Part shown: piece by piece, positions 1 to 8,528 of the stretch
How the letters are laid out: each line of letters starts with the position of its first letter
Position numbering within the stretch: the first letter of the stretch is position 1
NCBI GenBank assembly: GCA_004359425.1
Contig: PTEU01000001.1
Span: 767,488-809,740 of the forward strand
Origin: Ideonella sp. MAG2
GTDB lineage: Bacteria > Pseudomonadota > Gammaproteobacteria > Burkholderiales > Burkholderiaceae_C
Length of the DNA: 42,253 nt
Reading direction: 5' to 3'
The notes under the pieces: model-generated
Told to the model about the DNA's origin: nothing
The model's database searches: none
What the model saw: the letters and a program-made list of their open reading frames with translations, nothing else
Translations under genes and position numbers: made by a program

Positions 1-313
1 CGACCTCAGCGAAGACGCCGAAGCCTACACCCTGCACGCTGAACTGCCCGGTGTGAACAAGCAAGACATCCACGTCGACATCGACGGCCCTGTGGTCAAG
101 CTCAAGGCCGAGATCAAGCAGCAAGACAGCCAGACCGAGGGCAGCCGCGTGCTGCGCGCTGAGCGCTATGTGGGCGCGGTGTCACGCAGCTTGCAACTGC
201 CCGTGGATATCGACCGCGACGCCGCACAAGCCCGATACGACAACGGCGTGCTGACCTTGATCCTGCCCAAGAAGCGCCCGGACACCTCGTCCAAGCGCAT
301 CACCATCAACTGA
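1..313 (+). CDS. Hsp20/alpha-crystallin small heat-shock protein (5' partial)
   Basis: This is the C-terminal part of an ATP-independent holdase chaperone that binds unfolding proteins in the cytoplasm. The reading frame is open from base 2, so the gene starts outside the window. The visible part opens with the alpha-crystallin-domain sequence AEAYTLHAELPGVNKQDI. It then shows the beta-sandwich pattern VDIDG..V.LKAE, the ERYVGAVSRSLQLPVDID strand, and YDNGVLTLILPKK, the conserved region near the end of the domain. It ends with a short tail, SSKRITIN, that contains an I-T-I-type C-terminal motif. A GTG at 53 is only an internal valine. A strong hairpin at 328-359 follows the stop. The family assignment is firm; which paralogue it is cannot be told. 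Confidence 0.92.
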   Translation, partial: DLSEDAEAYTLHAELPGVNKQDIHVDIDGPVVKLKAEIKQQDSQTEGSRVLRAERYVGAVSRSLQLPVDIDRDAAQARYDNGVLTLILPKKRPDTSSKRITIN

Positions 314-327
314 GCAAACGGTGCTTT

Positions 328-359
328 GATGCCGCTTGCCCTCCCGGGCATGCGGCATC
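328..359. terminator. Hairpin between converging genes (likely bidirectional terminator)
   Basis: GATGCCGC at 328-335 pairs perfectly with GCGGCATC at 352-359. An inner GCCC/GGGC stem (338-341 with 346-349) continues it beyond a 2-by-2 internal loop. It lies 14 bases after the Hsp20 stop and 14 bases before the stop of the converging flavodoxin gene. There is no U-tract on either side, so its role as a terminator is inferred from placement and stem strength. Confidence 0.6.
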
Positions 360-373
360 CATCTCTTGGCACT

Positions 374-928
374 TCAGCGCGCTGCGGTCACAGTGGCCAG
401 GCGCTGGCCGAAAGCCTTGGCCGTGGCGATGTCACCGGCCACCATTTCATCCGCCGACGCGTCCGACGGCGTGGTGGTCATCAAGCCGGCAAACGAGGCC
501 ACATAGTTGATGTCATCCCGCTTGGCCGCCTTGCTGTTGCTGGGCATCATGCCCATGCCCACCCACAGGCCGCTGTGCTGCATGGCCAGGGTCATCAGGT
601 AATGCAAGGTCGAGTGCTTGTCGCCGTTCATCGAGGCCGAGTTGGTGAAGCCTGCAAACAGCTTGTCCTTCCAAGCCTGCGTGAACCACGCCTTGGACGA
701 GGCATCCGCAAACTTCTTGAACTGCCAGCTCACGCTGCCCATGTAGGTGGGCGAGCCCATCACAATGGTCTTGGCTGCATTCAACTGCTCCCAACCACCC
801 TCAGGCAAATTGCCCTCGGCATCAATGGCCAACAGGCTGGCCGAAGCCCCTGCACCTTCAGCAACGGCCTGAGCAATCTTGGCAGTGTGGCCGTAGCCAC
901 TGTGAAACACGATGACGATGGAAGACAT
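374..928 (-). CDS. Flavodoxin-fold FMN-dependent oxidoreductase (WrbA-like)
   Basis: A 184-residue soluble protein of the flavodoxin/NAD(P)H:quinone oxidoreductase superfamily, expected to bind FMN and move electrons from NAD(P)H to quinones or similar acceptors. The N-terminus IVIVFHSGYGHTAKIAQAVAEG is strand 1 plus the phosphate-binding loop (SGYGHTA at residues 10-16). GSPTYMGSVSWQFKKF near residue 70 matches the second FMN loop (GSPTYMGSV). FAGFTNSASMNGDKHSTLHYL follows the third flavin-contacting region of the WrbA group. I chose the ATG at 926-928 because AAAGG lies just upstream and the phosphate loop should be near the N-terminus. The frame runs open to 1069, but that extension has no family features. 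The exact substrate is unknown. Confidence 0.85.
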   Translation of the reverse strand: MSSIVIVFHSGYGHTAKIAQAVAEGAGASASLLAIDAEGNLPEGGWEQLNAAKTIVMGSPTYMGSVSWQFKKFADASSKAWFTQAWKDKLFAGFTNSASMNGDKHSTLHYLMTLAMQHSGLWVGMGMMPSNSKAAKRDDINYVASFAGLMTTTPSDASADEMVAGDIATAKAFGQRLATVTAAR

Positions 929-1119
929 GGCAAACCTTTGTGGAAGAAGACAAGAAAGCCCCGCGGCCTCAAGCTCGGGGCCAAAGGCCGAGCGCCCATC
1001 GCCCAGCCTGAATTTCCATTGTGGTGGCCGCCGTGGCCTGCCATCTGCAAAGCCGTTTGATGCCAGCATTGCAATGGCTTGAATGCTTCGGTGGCGCCAC
1101 TCATGGAGGATCGGTGGCT

Positions 1120-1434
1120 ATGAATGTGAGCCCTGTCTTTCATGCCCACCCCGCCAGAATGCGACCATTCATCTTGGCTTTGCTGGCTTTTTGCCTCAGT
1201 GCCTGTACTGATATGCCCACCTATACCAAGTCCAACCATTACGACGGTTCGCGCTTCTTCAACGCACCCACCGAGCCCCCATCGGCCAATGCGCTGTCAA
1301 TCTGGTGGACTTTTCTCACCGCGCAGCGCCAACACACCGAGCCACCAGCGCCCCTGCCCATTCAGTCCTTGAGCTGGGACCGTTGGGCCCAGCTGCCCGA
1401 GCATCAAGTGCACGTGGTGCGCCTAGGGCATTAG
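1120..1434 (+). pseudogene. Truncated lipoprotein with N-terminus of an MBL-fold (UlaG/NAPE-PLD-like) hydrolase
   Basis: The fragment has a lipoprotein signal peptide (MRPFILALLAFCLSAC, lipobox LSAC). It continues YTKSNHYDGSRFFNAPTEP and later HVVRLGH. The H-x-DG-x-RFFN stretch followed by a V-x-R-L-G-H strand is how metallo-beta-lactamase-fold proteins of the UlaG/NAPE-phospholipase-D type begin. The HxHxDH metal motif and everything after it are missing. A stop (1432-1434) falls at once after LGH, exactly where the converging amidohydrolase remnant begins. The ATG at 1120 has GGAGG 11 bases upstream; the ATG at 1159 gives a tighter signal peptide but lacks a ribosome site. It cannot be a functional hydrolase as it stands. 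Confidence 0.65.
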
Positions 1435-2113
1435 GCTTTTTGTTGCGGGTGACGATGGTCTGGAAGGCCTGCACCATCTGGCAGGCCACGGGCACCGGGT
1501 CGATGCCGTTGTGGGGCAGGGCGGCGTGCGAGCCCTTGCCGGTGATGGTGATCTTGAACTCATTGCTCGACGCCATGGCCGGGCCCCGGCAGACGGCAAA
1601 GTCACCGGCGGCCATGCCGGGCCAGTTGTGCATGCCAAAAATCGCGTCCATGGGGAAGCGCTCAAAGAGCCCATCTTTGATCATCTCGCGCGCGCCGCCA
1701 CCGCCTTCTTCAGCGGGTTGGAACACGAGGTAGACGGTGCCGTCAAAGTCGCGGTGCTTTGCCAAGTGCTTGGCTGCGGCCAGCAGCATGGCGGTGTGGC
1801 CGTCGTGGCCGCAGGCGTGCATCTTGCCCGGGTGCTTGCTGGCATGGGCAAAGGTGTTGAACTCGGTCATGGGCAGGGCGTCCATGTCGGCGCGCAGGCC
1901 CACGGCCCGGGCGCTGGTGCCCGCCTTGATGATGCCCACCACGCCGGTGGTGCCCAGGCCCCGGTGCACGTCAATACCCCAGTTTTGCAATTGCTGGGCC
2001 ACCACGTCGGCGGTGCGCACCTCTTGAAAGCACAGCTCCGGATGGGCGTGGATGTCGCGTCGGATGGTGGCGATGTCAGCCGCCGAAGCGACGATGTTGT
2101 CAATGAGTTTCAT
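1422..2113 (-). pseudogene. Truncated M20 amidohydrolase (hippurate/N-acyl-amino-acid hydrolase type)
   Basis: The N-terminal 225 or so residues match the M20D amidohydrolase family, which removes acyl groups from N-acyl amino acids. Visible motifs are RRDIHAHPELCFQE, GLRADMDALPM, MHACGHDGHTAMLL (metal ligands) and FQPAEEGGGGAREMI (catalytic Glu pair), then GKGSHAALPHNGIDP of the dimerisation insert. Family identity ends at IVTRNKKP (Pro codon at 1433-1435). The frame then runs on to 1316 through antisense of the neighbouring MBL gene. Normal proteins are close to 400 residues, so the second half of the catalytic domain, including the last metal ligand, is absent. The start ATG is at 2111-2113. 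Confidence 0.85.
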
Positions 2114-2220
2114 CGGGCATTCCCAGAGTACATGCGCCGCATCTTAGTGCGGCGCATGCGGCCCTGCCAGCCGCAGGGATTGGGGTTGCCCCGGGGGGCG
2201 GGGCTTGTGGTGAACTTGCC

Positions 2221-3360
2221 TTAGCGGCGCACGCCGCCGTCCTCCGTCAACATGGAGACTTCGACAAAGCGCGAGGCCACATGGTTGGTGCGGCTGAAAT
2301 TGACGTTGAAGCCACCAAAGTTGACGTTGCTCAAAGACTCCAAGCCACCGATCAGGCCATCGCGGCTCAGGCTGCGGGCGCGGCGCAGGCCTTCCACAAA
2401 CACCCGCGCGGCCAAATAGCCTTCCATGCTGGAGTAATTGGGCTTGGCATCGGCACCGGCGGCCTTGACGGCGTCGAGGTAGTCGCGGGTGATCTGCAAA
2501 CTCTGGGTATAAGGGTAGGGCACCACCTGGCTGACCAGCACGCCTCGAGCCTCGCGGCCAAGCTCGTCAGCCAGTGCTTGGGTGCCCACAAACGAGACAT
2601 TAAAGAAGGTGCCACCGTAGCCTGCCTTGCGCGCCTCGCGCACAAAGGCCGCGCAACTCTTGTAGGCCGAAATCTGCACCACAGCGTCCGGTTTGGCCGC
2701 CACAATGGTTTTGACGGCCGCTGCCACATCGGTGGTATTGCGCTCCACCGTGCCCACGGCCACAGGCGCAAGGCGTTGCGCCTTCAAGGCCCGCGTCACA
2801 CCATCCAAGCCGGCTTGACCATAGCTGTCGTTCTGCCGAAACACGGCAATGCGATCCAAACCCAGGGCGGTCAGTTGCTTGACGATCAGCCCGGTTTCGT
2901 CGTCATACGAGGCGCGCAGGTGAAAGACGTTGCGCGAGAACGGTTCCCGCAGACCCATCGCTCCGGTAAAGGGCCCGAAGAAGGGAATCCGGGAGTCATT
3001 GATGGACGGCAGGGCGGCCAAAGAGGTCGGTGTGCCCACATAGCCAAACAAGGCAAACACGTTGTCGTTGATGAACCTATCGGTGTTGGCCTTGCAGCGC
3101 GCGGGGTCGTAGCCGTCGTCCAGGGTGCGTAGTTCAATCGTCGCACCGTTGATGCCGCCGCTGGCATTGACTTGGTCAAAACACAGGCGCGCGCCGCGGT
3201 TCATTTGCAGGCCCAACTGGGCCGCAGGGCCAGAAAACGCGGCGGATTGCCCCAAAATTAAGCGACCATCGCGTTGCGCCCACGATGGAAAGCAGCTCGC
3301 CGCAGCACCCATGGCAGCCATGCGTCGCAAAGCAGTGCGGCGAGGAACGTTACAGCTCAT
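2221..3360 (-). CDS. ABC transporter periplasmic binding protein, LivK/branched-chain amino acid type
   Basis: A 379-residue secreted receptor of the Peripla_BP_6 (Leu/Ile/Val-binding) family. It would deliver a small ligand to an ABC importer that is not in this window. The N-terminus MSCNVPRRTALRRMAAMGAAAS has a twin-arginine-like start and ends with a cleavage-compatible SWAQ. LILGQSAAFSGPAAQLG is the typical first strand and ligand loop. FALFGYVGTPTSLAALP and IAVFRQNDSYGQAGLDG are the usual lobe-connecting segments, and PNYSSMEGYLAARVFVEGLRRA is the conserved C-terminal helix. Many Burkholderiales keep such genes as orphans beside sensory or catabolic loci, so the ligand cannot be named. 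The ATG at 3358-3360 is chosen because it directly precedes the signal peptide. Confidence 0.88.
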   Translation of the reverse strand: MSCNVPRRTALRRMAAMGAAASCFPSWAQRDGRLILGQSAAFSGPAAQLGLQMNRGARLCFDQVNASGGINGATIELRTLDDGYDPARCKANTDRFINDNVFALFGYVGTPTSLAALPSINDSRIPFFGPFTGAMGLREPFSRNVFHLRASYDDETGLIVKQLTALGLDRIAVFRQNDSYGQAGLDGVTRALKAQRLAPVAVGTVERNTTDVAAAVKTIVAAKPDAVVQISAYKSCAAFVREARKAGYGGTFFNVSFVGTQALADELGREARGVLVSQVVPYPYTQSLQITRDYLDAVKAAGADAKPNYSSMEGYLAARVFVEGLRRARSLSRDGLIGGLESLSNVNFGGFNVNFSRTNHVASRFVEVSMLTEDGGVRR

Positions 3361-3518
3361 GATCCTGCGTCTCTTTGTCGTGTTATGCGAGAGCCCGCAG
3401 GCTCTCCATCGCAGACAGTGAAGGCACTCTCTGCGCCCAAGGCGCAATTCTTACAAAAAAAAACCTCTCCGCAAGGCAGTCTTTGACACTGAGTTTGGGG
3501 GGTACCCCACGCCATGAC

Positions 3519-5194
3519 ATGATGATCGGCATGAATTCACACATCGCAACGCGGCAAGTTTCAGCAGCTTGCCCCCATGATTGCCCGGATACTTGCGCCA
3601 TCAAGGTCACCGTCGAAGGCCAGCAGATCGTTCGCATTCAGGGCGATGCATTGCACCCTCCCACGCATGGGGCGCTGTGTACCAAGGTCTCTCGCTATGC
3701 CGAGCGGCTGAGCCACCCGGAGCGGGTATTGACGCCCCTGCGTCGCGTCGGCCCCAAGGGTGCGGGGCAGTTTGAACCTATGACTTGGGATCAAGCCTTG
3801 GACGAGGTCGCCCGCCGCTTAGGGGCCATTGCGCAACGCCACCCAGAAGCCATCCTGCCCTATAGCTATGCGGGCACCATGGGCTTGGTGCAGGGCGAGA
3901 GCATGGCGGCACGCTTTTTTCACCGCCTGGGGGCCTCTTTGCTCAACCGCACTATTTGTGCCTCAGCCGGTGGGGAAGCCTTGCTGCAAACCTATGGCGG
4001 CAAGGTAGGCATGCATGTGGAGCACTTCAGCGAAAGCCGCCTGATTGTGATCTGGGGCAGCAACGCCATTGCGTCCAACCTGCACTTCTGGACCTTTGCC
4101 CAAGCTGCCAAGCGGGCCGGAGCCAAGCTGATTGCCATTGATCCTCGCCACACCGAAACCGCCCAAAAATGCCACCAACACATTGCCCTGCTGCCCGGCA
4201 CCGATGGCGCGCTGGCGCTGGGCTTGATGCATGAACTGATTGTCAATGACTGGCTGGACCACGACTACCTGGCCCAGTATGTTGAAGGGTGGCCCAGCTT
4301 GCGTGAGCGTGCCCTGGCCTGGCCGCCTGAGCGCGTGGCCGAGGTGTGCGGCATCACCGCCGAAGAAGTGCGCGGCCTGGCATCACCGACACTGCCGACC
4401 ATGCCGACATCGTGCTGCCCGCCACCATGCAGCTTGAACACTGGGACGCCCACACCAGCTACGGCCACACCTATGCCTTGGTGAACGAACCCGCCGTGTC
4501 GCCGCGCGGTGAGGCGCGCTCCAACTGCGAGATCTTCCGCCAACTCGCCACGCGCATGGGCTTCAACGAGCCTTGTTTTGCCGACAGCGATGAGACCTTG
4601 GCGGCAAATGCCTTCACCGCCGCGCTGCCTTTCGAGACCCTGCGCCGAGAGGGCTGGGTCAAACTGCCGCTGCCCGATGCACCCTTTGCCCAAGGTGGCT
4701 TCCCCACCCCCAACGGCAAGGCCTGGGCCATCGGGCCTGGTGTGCCGCTGCCCGACCATGTGCCCAACTACGAAAGTGTGGTGTCGGCCCCCAAGCTGGC
4801 CCAGCGCTTTCCACTGGCCATGATCTCGCCACCGGCTCGAAATTTTTTGAACTCCACCTTTGTCAACGTCAAGAGCTTGCGCGATATCGAGGCCGCGCCG
4901 GTGCTGGAGATGCATGCCGACGATGCCGCCCCACGAGGCATTGCCGACGGCGACACCGTGCGCGTCTTCAACGAGCGGGGCGACTACCACTGCGTGGCCC
5001 GTGTCAACCAGCGCGCTCGGCCTGGGGTGGTCAACGGGCTGGGCATTTGGTGGCGCAAGCTGGGGCTCAACCACACCAATGTCAATGAGCTAACGCACCA
5101 ACAGCTCACCGACCTGGGCCAGGCCCCGAGCTTCTACGACTGCTTGGTGGAGGTGGCTCCCCTGCACCAGACCGTGGCCTCGGTGCCCGCCTGA
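3519..5194 (+). pseudogene. Molybdopterin oxidoreductase, broken by an internal out-of-frame deletion
   Basis: The gene encodes a molybdopterin-guanine-dinucleotide oxidoreductase of the DMSO-reductase superfamily. The first frame starts near 3519 and shows the Fe-S cysteine motif CPHDCPDTC, then GALCTKVSRYAERL, IWGSNAIASN and LIAIDPRHTETAQ. It reaches EEVRGLA at about 4380. The family sequence resumes one frame over at ITDTADHADIVLPAT (4382 onward), including LEHWDAHTSYGH, the C-terminal MoCo-binding region with NSTFVNVKSL, and GLGIWWRKLG, and ends at 5194. Roughly 130-150 residues of the central domain are missing and the frame is lost, so no full enzyme can be made. The other partner subunits are not nearby. 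The stop lies 2 bases before the next gene. Confidence 0.88.
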
Positions 5195-5196
5195 GC

Positions 5197-6306
5197 ATGC
5201 GTCGGAGGGCTTGGCTGGTGGCGATACCTCTGGGGGGTGTGGTTACGGCGCTGCTGGCGCTCACCACCCTGTGTATGACCAGCGGCTGTAGCAGCGTGGG
5301 TTACCTGGCCCAGTCCGCCCGGGGGCACTTGGCCTTGGTGGGCTCGGCCAAGCCGGTGGCGGAGTGGCTGGCCGATGCGCACACCTCCCCCAGTGTCAAA
5401 CAGCGCTTGGCGCAAAGCCAGCAAATGCGTGCCTTTGCCGTGAGCGAGCTGAAGCTGCCCGACAACGACAGCTACCGCCGCTATGCCGACCTGAAGCGCA
5501 GCGCGGCAGTCTGGAATGTGGTGGCCGCGCCCGAGTTGTCTCTGACGCTCAAGACCTGGTGCTTCCCGGTGGTGGGCTGCGTGGGCTACCGTGGCTACTT
5601 TGACGAAGCGGCCGCTCAGGCCGAGGCAGGCAGCTTGCGCGCCCAGGGTTTCGAGGTCAGCGTCTACCCCGTGCCCGCCTATTCAACGTTAGGCATGAGT
5701 GATTGGCTGGGTGGCGACCCTTTGCTCAACACCTTTATCCATTGGCCGGAGTTGGAGCTGGCCCGTCTGATCTTCCACGAGCTGTCGCACCAGGTGGTGT
5801 TCATCCAAGGCGACACAGCGTTCAATGAGTCCTATGCCACGGCGGTTGAGCGCCTTGGCGGCGAGCGATGGCTGCGCCAGCATGGCTCGCCAGAGGCGCT
5901 GCAGGCTCACCAAGCGCTGGATACCCGGCGGGCCGAGATGCGCGCGCTGACGGCGCAAGCTCGGGCCCGCCTACAAGCTCTGTATGCCGGGGCTGAGCCT
6001 GACGCTGTGAAGCGAGAACGCAAGGCCGATATCTTTGCCGAGATGCGGGCCGAGCATGAACGGCTCAAACAAGAGCGCTGGGCAGGCTTTGCCGGTTACG
6101 ATGCCTTCTTTGCGCGCGCCAACAACGCCACGCTGGGCATGCAAGCTGCCTACCTCCAGTGGGTGCCTGCCTTCGAGGCCTTGTTTGTGCAAGAGGGTCG
6201 GGATTTCGCACGCTTTCATGCGGCGGTTGGGCGGATCGGTGCCCTGCCACCGCCCGAGCGCGAGGCCACCCTGCAACGCTTGGCGGCTGCGGCCCCCTCA
6301 CCTTGA
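5197..6306 (+). CDS. Lipoprotein zinc aminopeptidase (predicted aminopeptidase family)
   Basis: A 369-residue protein that fits the bacterial 'predicted aminopeptidase' family (Pfam Aminopep). The N-terminus has a membrane-spanning signal ending in a lipobox, MTSGCSS, so it is probably anchored on the periplasmic side of a membrane. Conserved landmarks are WCFPVVGCVGYRGYF, the zinc motif in IFHELSHQVVFI (HExxH form HELSH) and the downstream FNESYATAVE, whose glutamate would complete the zinc site. A lysine/arginine-rich helical region follows, then NATLGMQAAYLQWVPAFEALF. It starts 2 bases after the oxidoreductase stop and is followed by the PHA-system gene 15 bases later, so the three are probably co-transcribed. 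Its natural peptide substrates are not known. Confidence 0.85.
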   Translation: MRRRAWLVAIPLGGVVTALLALTTLCMTSGCSSVGYLAQSARGHLALVGSAKPVAEWLADAHTSPSVKQRLAQSQQMRAFAVSELKLPDNDSYRRYADLKRSAAVWNVVAAPELSLTLKTWCFPVVGCVGYRGYFDEAAAQAEAGSLRAQGFEVSVYPVPAYSTLGMSDWLGGDPLLNTFIHWPELELARLIFHELSHQVVFIQGDTAFNESYATAVERLGGERWLRQHGSPEALQAHQALDTRRAEMRALTAQARARLQALYAGAEPDAVKRERKADIFAEMRAEHERLKQERWAGFAGYDAFFARANNATLGMQAAYLQWVPAFEALFVQEGRDFARFHAAVGRIGALPPPEREATLQRLAAAAPSP

Positions 6307-6321
6307 AAGAGAAAGAAACCA

Positions 6322-6636
6322 ATGTCGGACATCAACGTACGCAAAGAGCATGGCCTGGGCTTGGCCACGGCGCGCAAAGTGGCCATGAAGTGGGCCGAGC
6401 ATGCCGAGAAAAAGCTGGATGTGGAATGCACCATGCTGGAAGGCGACACCAGCGACACGCTGGAGTTCAAGCGCGCCGGGGTCACGGGCCAGATGATTGT
6501 GGCCGCCGACCACTTTGAGATCACCGCCAAGCTGGGCTTTTTGTTCAAAGCATTTGCGAGCCAGTTTGAAGCCGAGACCCGCAAGCAGTTGGACGAGGCG
6601 GTGGCCAAGGCTGAGGCCAAAGTCAAAAAGGCCTGA
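6322..6636 (+). CDS. Polyhydroxyalkanoic-acid-system family protein
   Basis: A 104-residue protein matching the PHA_gran_rgn family, small proteins often linked to polyhydroxyalkanoate granules in proteobacteria. It opens MSDINVRKEHGLGLATARKVAMKWAE, the family signature of basic residues followed by an amphipathic helix. The middle, DTLEFKRAGVTGQMIVAADHFEITAKLGFLF, is a beta-rich SRPBCC-like core. The tail is a lysine/alanine helix (AVAKAEAKVKKA). A GAAAGAGAAAG purine run precedes the ATG. Nearby acyl-CoA-binding and WS/DGAT genes strengthen a storage-lipid context. Biochemical function is not established for the family. Confidence 0.82.
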   Translation: MSDINVRKEHGLGLATARKVAMKWAEHAEKKLDVECTMLEGDTSDTLEFKRAGVTGQMIVAADHFEITAKLGFLFKAFASQFEAETRKQLDEAVAKAEAKVKKA

Positions 6637-6651
6637 CGCGCAGCCCCCATG

Positions 6652-6686
6652 AAAAACCCGGCCGTCTGCTGAGCAAGGGGCCGGGT
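6652..6686 (-). terminator. Rho-independent terminator of the acyl-CoA-binding-protein gene
   Basis: Read on the minus strand, CCCGGCC pairs with GGCCGGG (plus-strand stems 6657-6663 and 6679-6685) and is followed by a run of five T. It lies 36 bases beyond the stop of the minus-strand gene. On the plus strand the stem has no T-run, so any effect on the PHA-system gene would be weak. Confidence 0.8.
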
Positions 6687-6721
6687 GGTGGTGAGCGAAA
6701 GGCTGCGCTAGCAGCCGGGGC

Positions 6722-6976
6722 TTATTTCAGGGACTCGATTAAATCAATGTAGTCCTGCATGGCCTCATCGCTGCTCTTGCCCTTCAAGGCGTCCCAGGCA
6801 TCAAACTTGGCGCGGCCCACCATGTCGGTAAAGCCAGGGCGCTTGCCTTCCACGTCGCCGGATGTGGCTTGTTTGTAGAGTGCGTAGATTTGCAGCAGGG
6901 TCATGTTGTCTGGCTTCTCGGGCAACTGCTTGCTCTCGGCCACTGCGGTGTCGAACTGGGTTTTCAAGTCGGCCAT
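6722..6976 (-). CDS. Acyl-CoA-binding protein (ACBP)
   Basis: An 84-residue four-helix cytoplasmic protein that binds long-chain acyl-CoA esters and buffers or carries them. It has the full ACBP signature: LKTQFDTAVAESKQLPEKPDN, LLQIYALYKQATSGDVEGKRPG and WDALKGKSSDEAMQDYIDL. The Y-ALYKQAT-GD segment and the KRPGF turn contain the residues that contact CoA. Length and start are normal for the family. It is transcribed away from the WS/DGAT acyltransferase across a 106-base gap. That arrangement suggests shared control and a role in supplying acyl-CoA, though this is inference. Confidence 0.93.
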   Translation of the reverse strand: MADLKTQFDTAVAESKQLPEKPDNMTLLQIYALYKQATSGDVEGKRPGFTDMVGRAKFDAWDALKGKSSDEAMQDYIDLIESLK

Positions 6977-7082
6977 GGGGCTCCTGATTCGCGTGAGATG
7001 GGTGAAAGTCTGGCTTGACGCTGCTCATCTTAACCAGCATCGTCTTTACGAGAAGAACTTGCGTTAGAGGAATGACTCCACC

Positions 7083-8516
7083 ATGGCTGGCCCTTTGATT
7101 GAACGCATGTCGCGGGTAGATACCGCATGGCTGCGCATGGACACCCCTGCCAACCTCATGATGATCGTGGGGGTCTGGCTGATTGAGCCCAGCTTGTCGG
7201 TGACCGAGGCACGCCAGCGCGTGGCCGAGCGCCTGCTGCAATACGACCGCTTCCGCCAAAAGGTTGTGGAAGACGCTATTGGCGCGCAGTGGGTGGAAGA
7301 CAACCACTTCGACATTGACGCCCATGTGGTGCCGGAGGCCTTGCACAAGGAGCCCGGGCAGACGCCGCTGGAAGCGCTCAAGCACCGCGTGGCCGACCTG
7401 TCAGCCACGCCCTTGGACATGCGCCGGCCGCTGTGGCAGATCCACTTGGTCGAGAACCTCGAAGACGGCCGCAGCGCCCTGGTGGTGCGCGTTCACCATT
7501 GCATTGCTGATGGCATTGCGCTCATCTCGGTGATGCTGTCCATCACCGATGGCGGCAAAGCGCCGCCTAAGCGCAAGCGCCGTGAACGTGAAGGCAGCGA
7601 GCACGACTGGTTGGGCGAGGCGCTGATCAAACCCATGGCCGACCTGACCATCAAGGCCATCGGTTTGACAGGTGGCGGCGTGGCCAAGTCGGTGGAGATG
7701 ATCGCCCATCCGGGCCAGCCCTTGCTTGAAGGCCTGGATGCCGCGCGGGTGGGCATGCAGGTCGTCAGTGATGCAGCCTCATTGGCCCTGATGCCCGATG
7801 ACTCCCCCACCAGCCTCAAGGGCAAGGCCACGCCGGGCAAGCGTGTGGCCTGGGGTGAACCGCTGCCATTGGATGAGGTCAAAGCGGTGGGCCAAGCGCT
7901 GGGGGCATCCATCAACGACGTGCTGCTGACCTGTGTGGCCGGGGCCATTGGCGAGTATCTGCGGGCACGCGGCGAAGACCCTGCGGGCAAAGAAATACGG
8001 GCCATGGTGCCCGTCAACCTGCGCCCCTTGGAGCAGGCCTGGAAGCTGGGCAACCGCTTTGGCCTAGTGCCCTTGGTGTTGCCCGTGGGCATTGCCAACC
8101 CGGTGGCCCGCTTGGCGGCGGTACGCGCCCGAATGAACGAACTGAAGGGCGGCTACCAGCCCGTGCTGGCCTTTGCGCTGCTGGCGGTGGCGGGCTTGCT
8201 GATCAAACCGGTGCAGGCCTCGCTGCTGAACATGTTTGCCAAGAAGGCGACAGCGGTGATGACCAATGTGCCGGGGCCCAAAGACCCGCTGCAATTCTGT
8301 GGCCGCACCGTCAAGCAAATCATGTTCTGGGTGCCGCAGAGTGGTGACATCGGCATGGGCGTGAGCATCCTCAGCTATGCCGGGGGCGTGCAGTTTGGCT
8401 TGATCACCGACGATATGCTGTGCCCCGAGCCTGAGGCCATCATCGCGGGCTTCAGGCCTGAGTTTGACAAGCTGCTGACCCTGGCGCTGATGCTGCCTTG
8501 GGGTGAGGCGGCCTGA
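7083..8516 (+). CDS. WS/DGAT-type wax ester synthase / acyl-CoA:diacylglycerol acyltransferase
   Basis: A 477-residue membrane-associated acyltransferase that joins an acyl-CoA to a fatty alcohol or diacylglycerol to form neutral storage lipid. The catalytic motif HHCIADG (within VRVHHCIADGIALI, around residues 138-148) is the HHxxxDG signature. PLWQIHLVENLEDGRSALV just before it is the usual lead-in. The later NDVLLTCVAGAIGEYL is the conserved ND-containing motif of the second domain, followed by VPVNLRP and TNVPGPKDPL, typical of the C-terminal half. Length matches the family and no break is seen. The start ATG is set by the family N-terminus (SRVDTAWLRMDTP) and an upstream AGAGGA. The neighbouring ACBP and PHA genes agree with carbon storage. 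Confidence 0.9.
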   Translation: MAGPLIERMSRVDTAWLRMDTPANLMMIVGVWLIEPSLSVTEARQRVAERLLQYDRFRQKVVEDAIGAQWVEDNHFDIDAHVVPEALHKEPGQTPLEALKHRVADLSATPLDMRRPLWQIHLVENLEDGRSALVVRVHHCIADGIALISVMLSITDGGKAPPKRKRREREGSEHDWLGEALIKPMADLTIKAIGLTGGGVAKSVEMIAHPGQPLLEGLDAARVGMQVVSDAASLALMPDDSPTSLKGKATPGKRVAWGEPLPLDEVKAVGQALGASINDVLLTCVAGAIGEYLRARGEDPAGKEIRAMVPVNLRPLEQAWKLGNRFGLVPLVLPVGIANPVARLAAVRARMNELKGGYQPVLAFALLAVAGLLIKPVQASLLNMFAKKATAVMTNVPGPKDPLQFCGRTVKQIMFWVPQSGDIGMGVSILSYAGGVQFGLITDDMLCPEPEAIIAGFRPEFDKLLTLALMLPWGEAA

Positions 8517-8528
8517 TGACTGCCCGAG

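Noticed and set aside
326..1060. Long plus-strand frame of 244 residues opposite the flavodoxin gene
   Set aside because: It is the antisense of a recognised gene, with His/Arg/Gly-rich composition typical of shadow frames in high-GC DNA.
374..1069. Longer 231-residue version of the flavodoxin gene
   Set aside because: The extra 47 N-terminal residues show no family sequence, and the FMN phosphate loop would be displaced; the ATG at 928 has a ribosome site.
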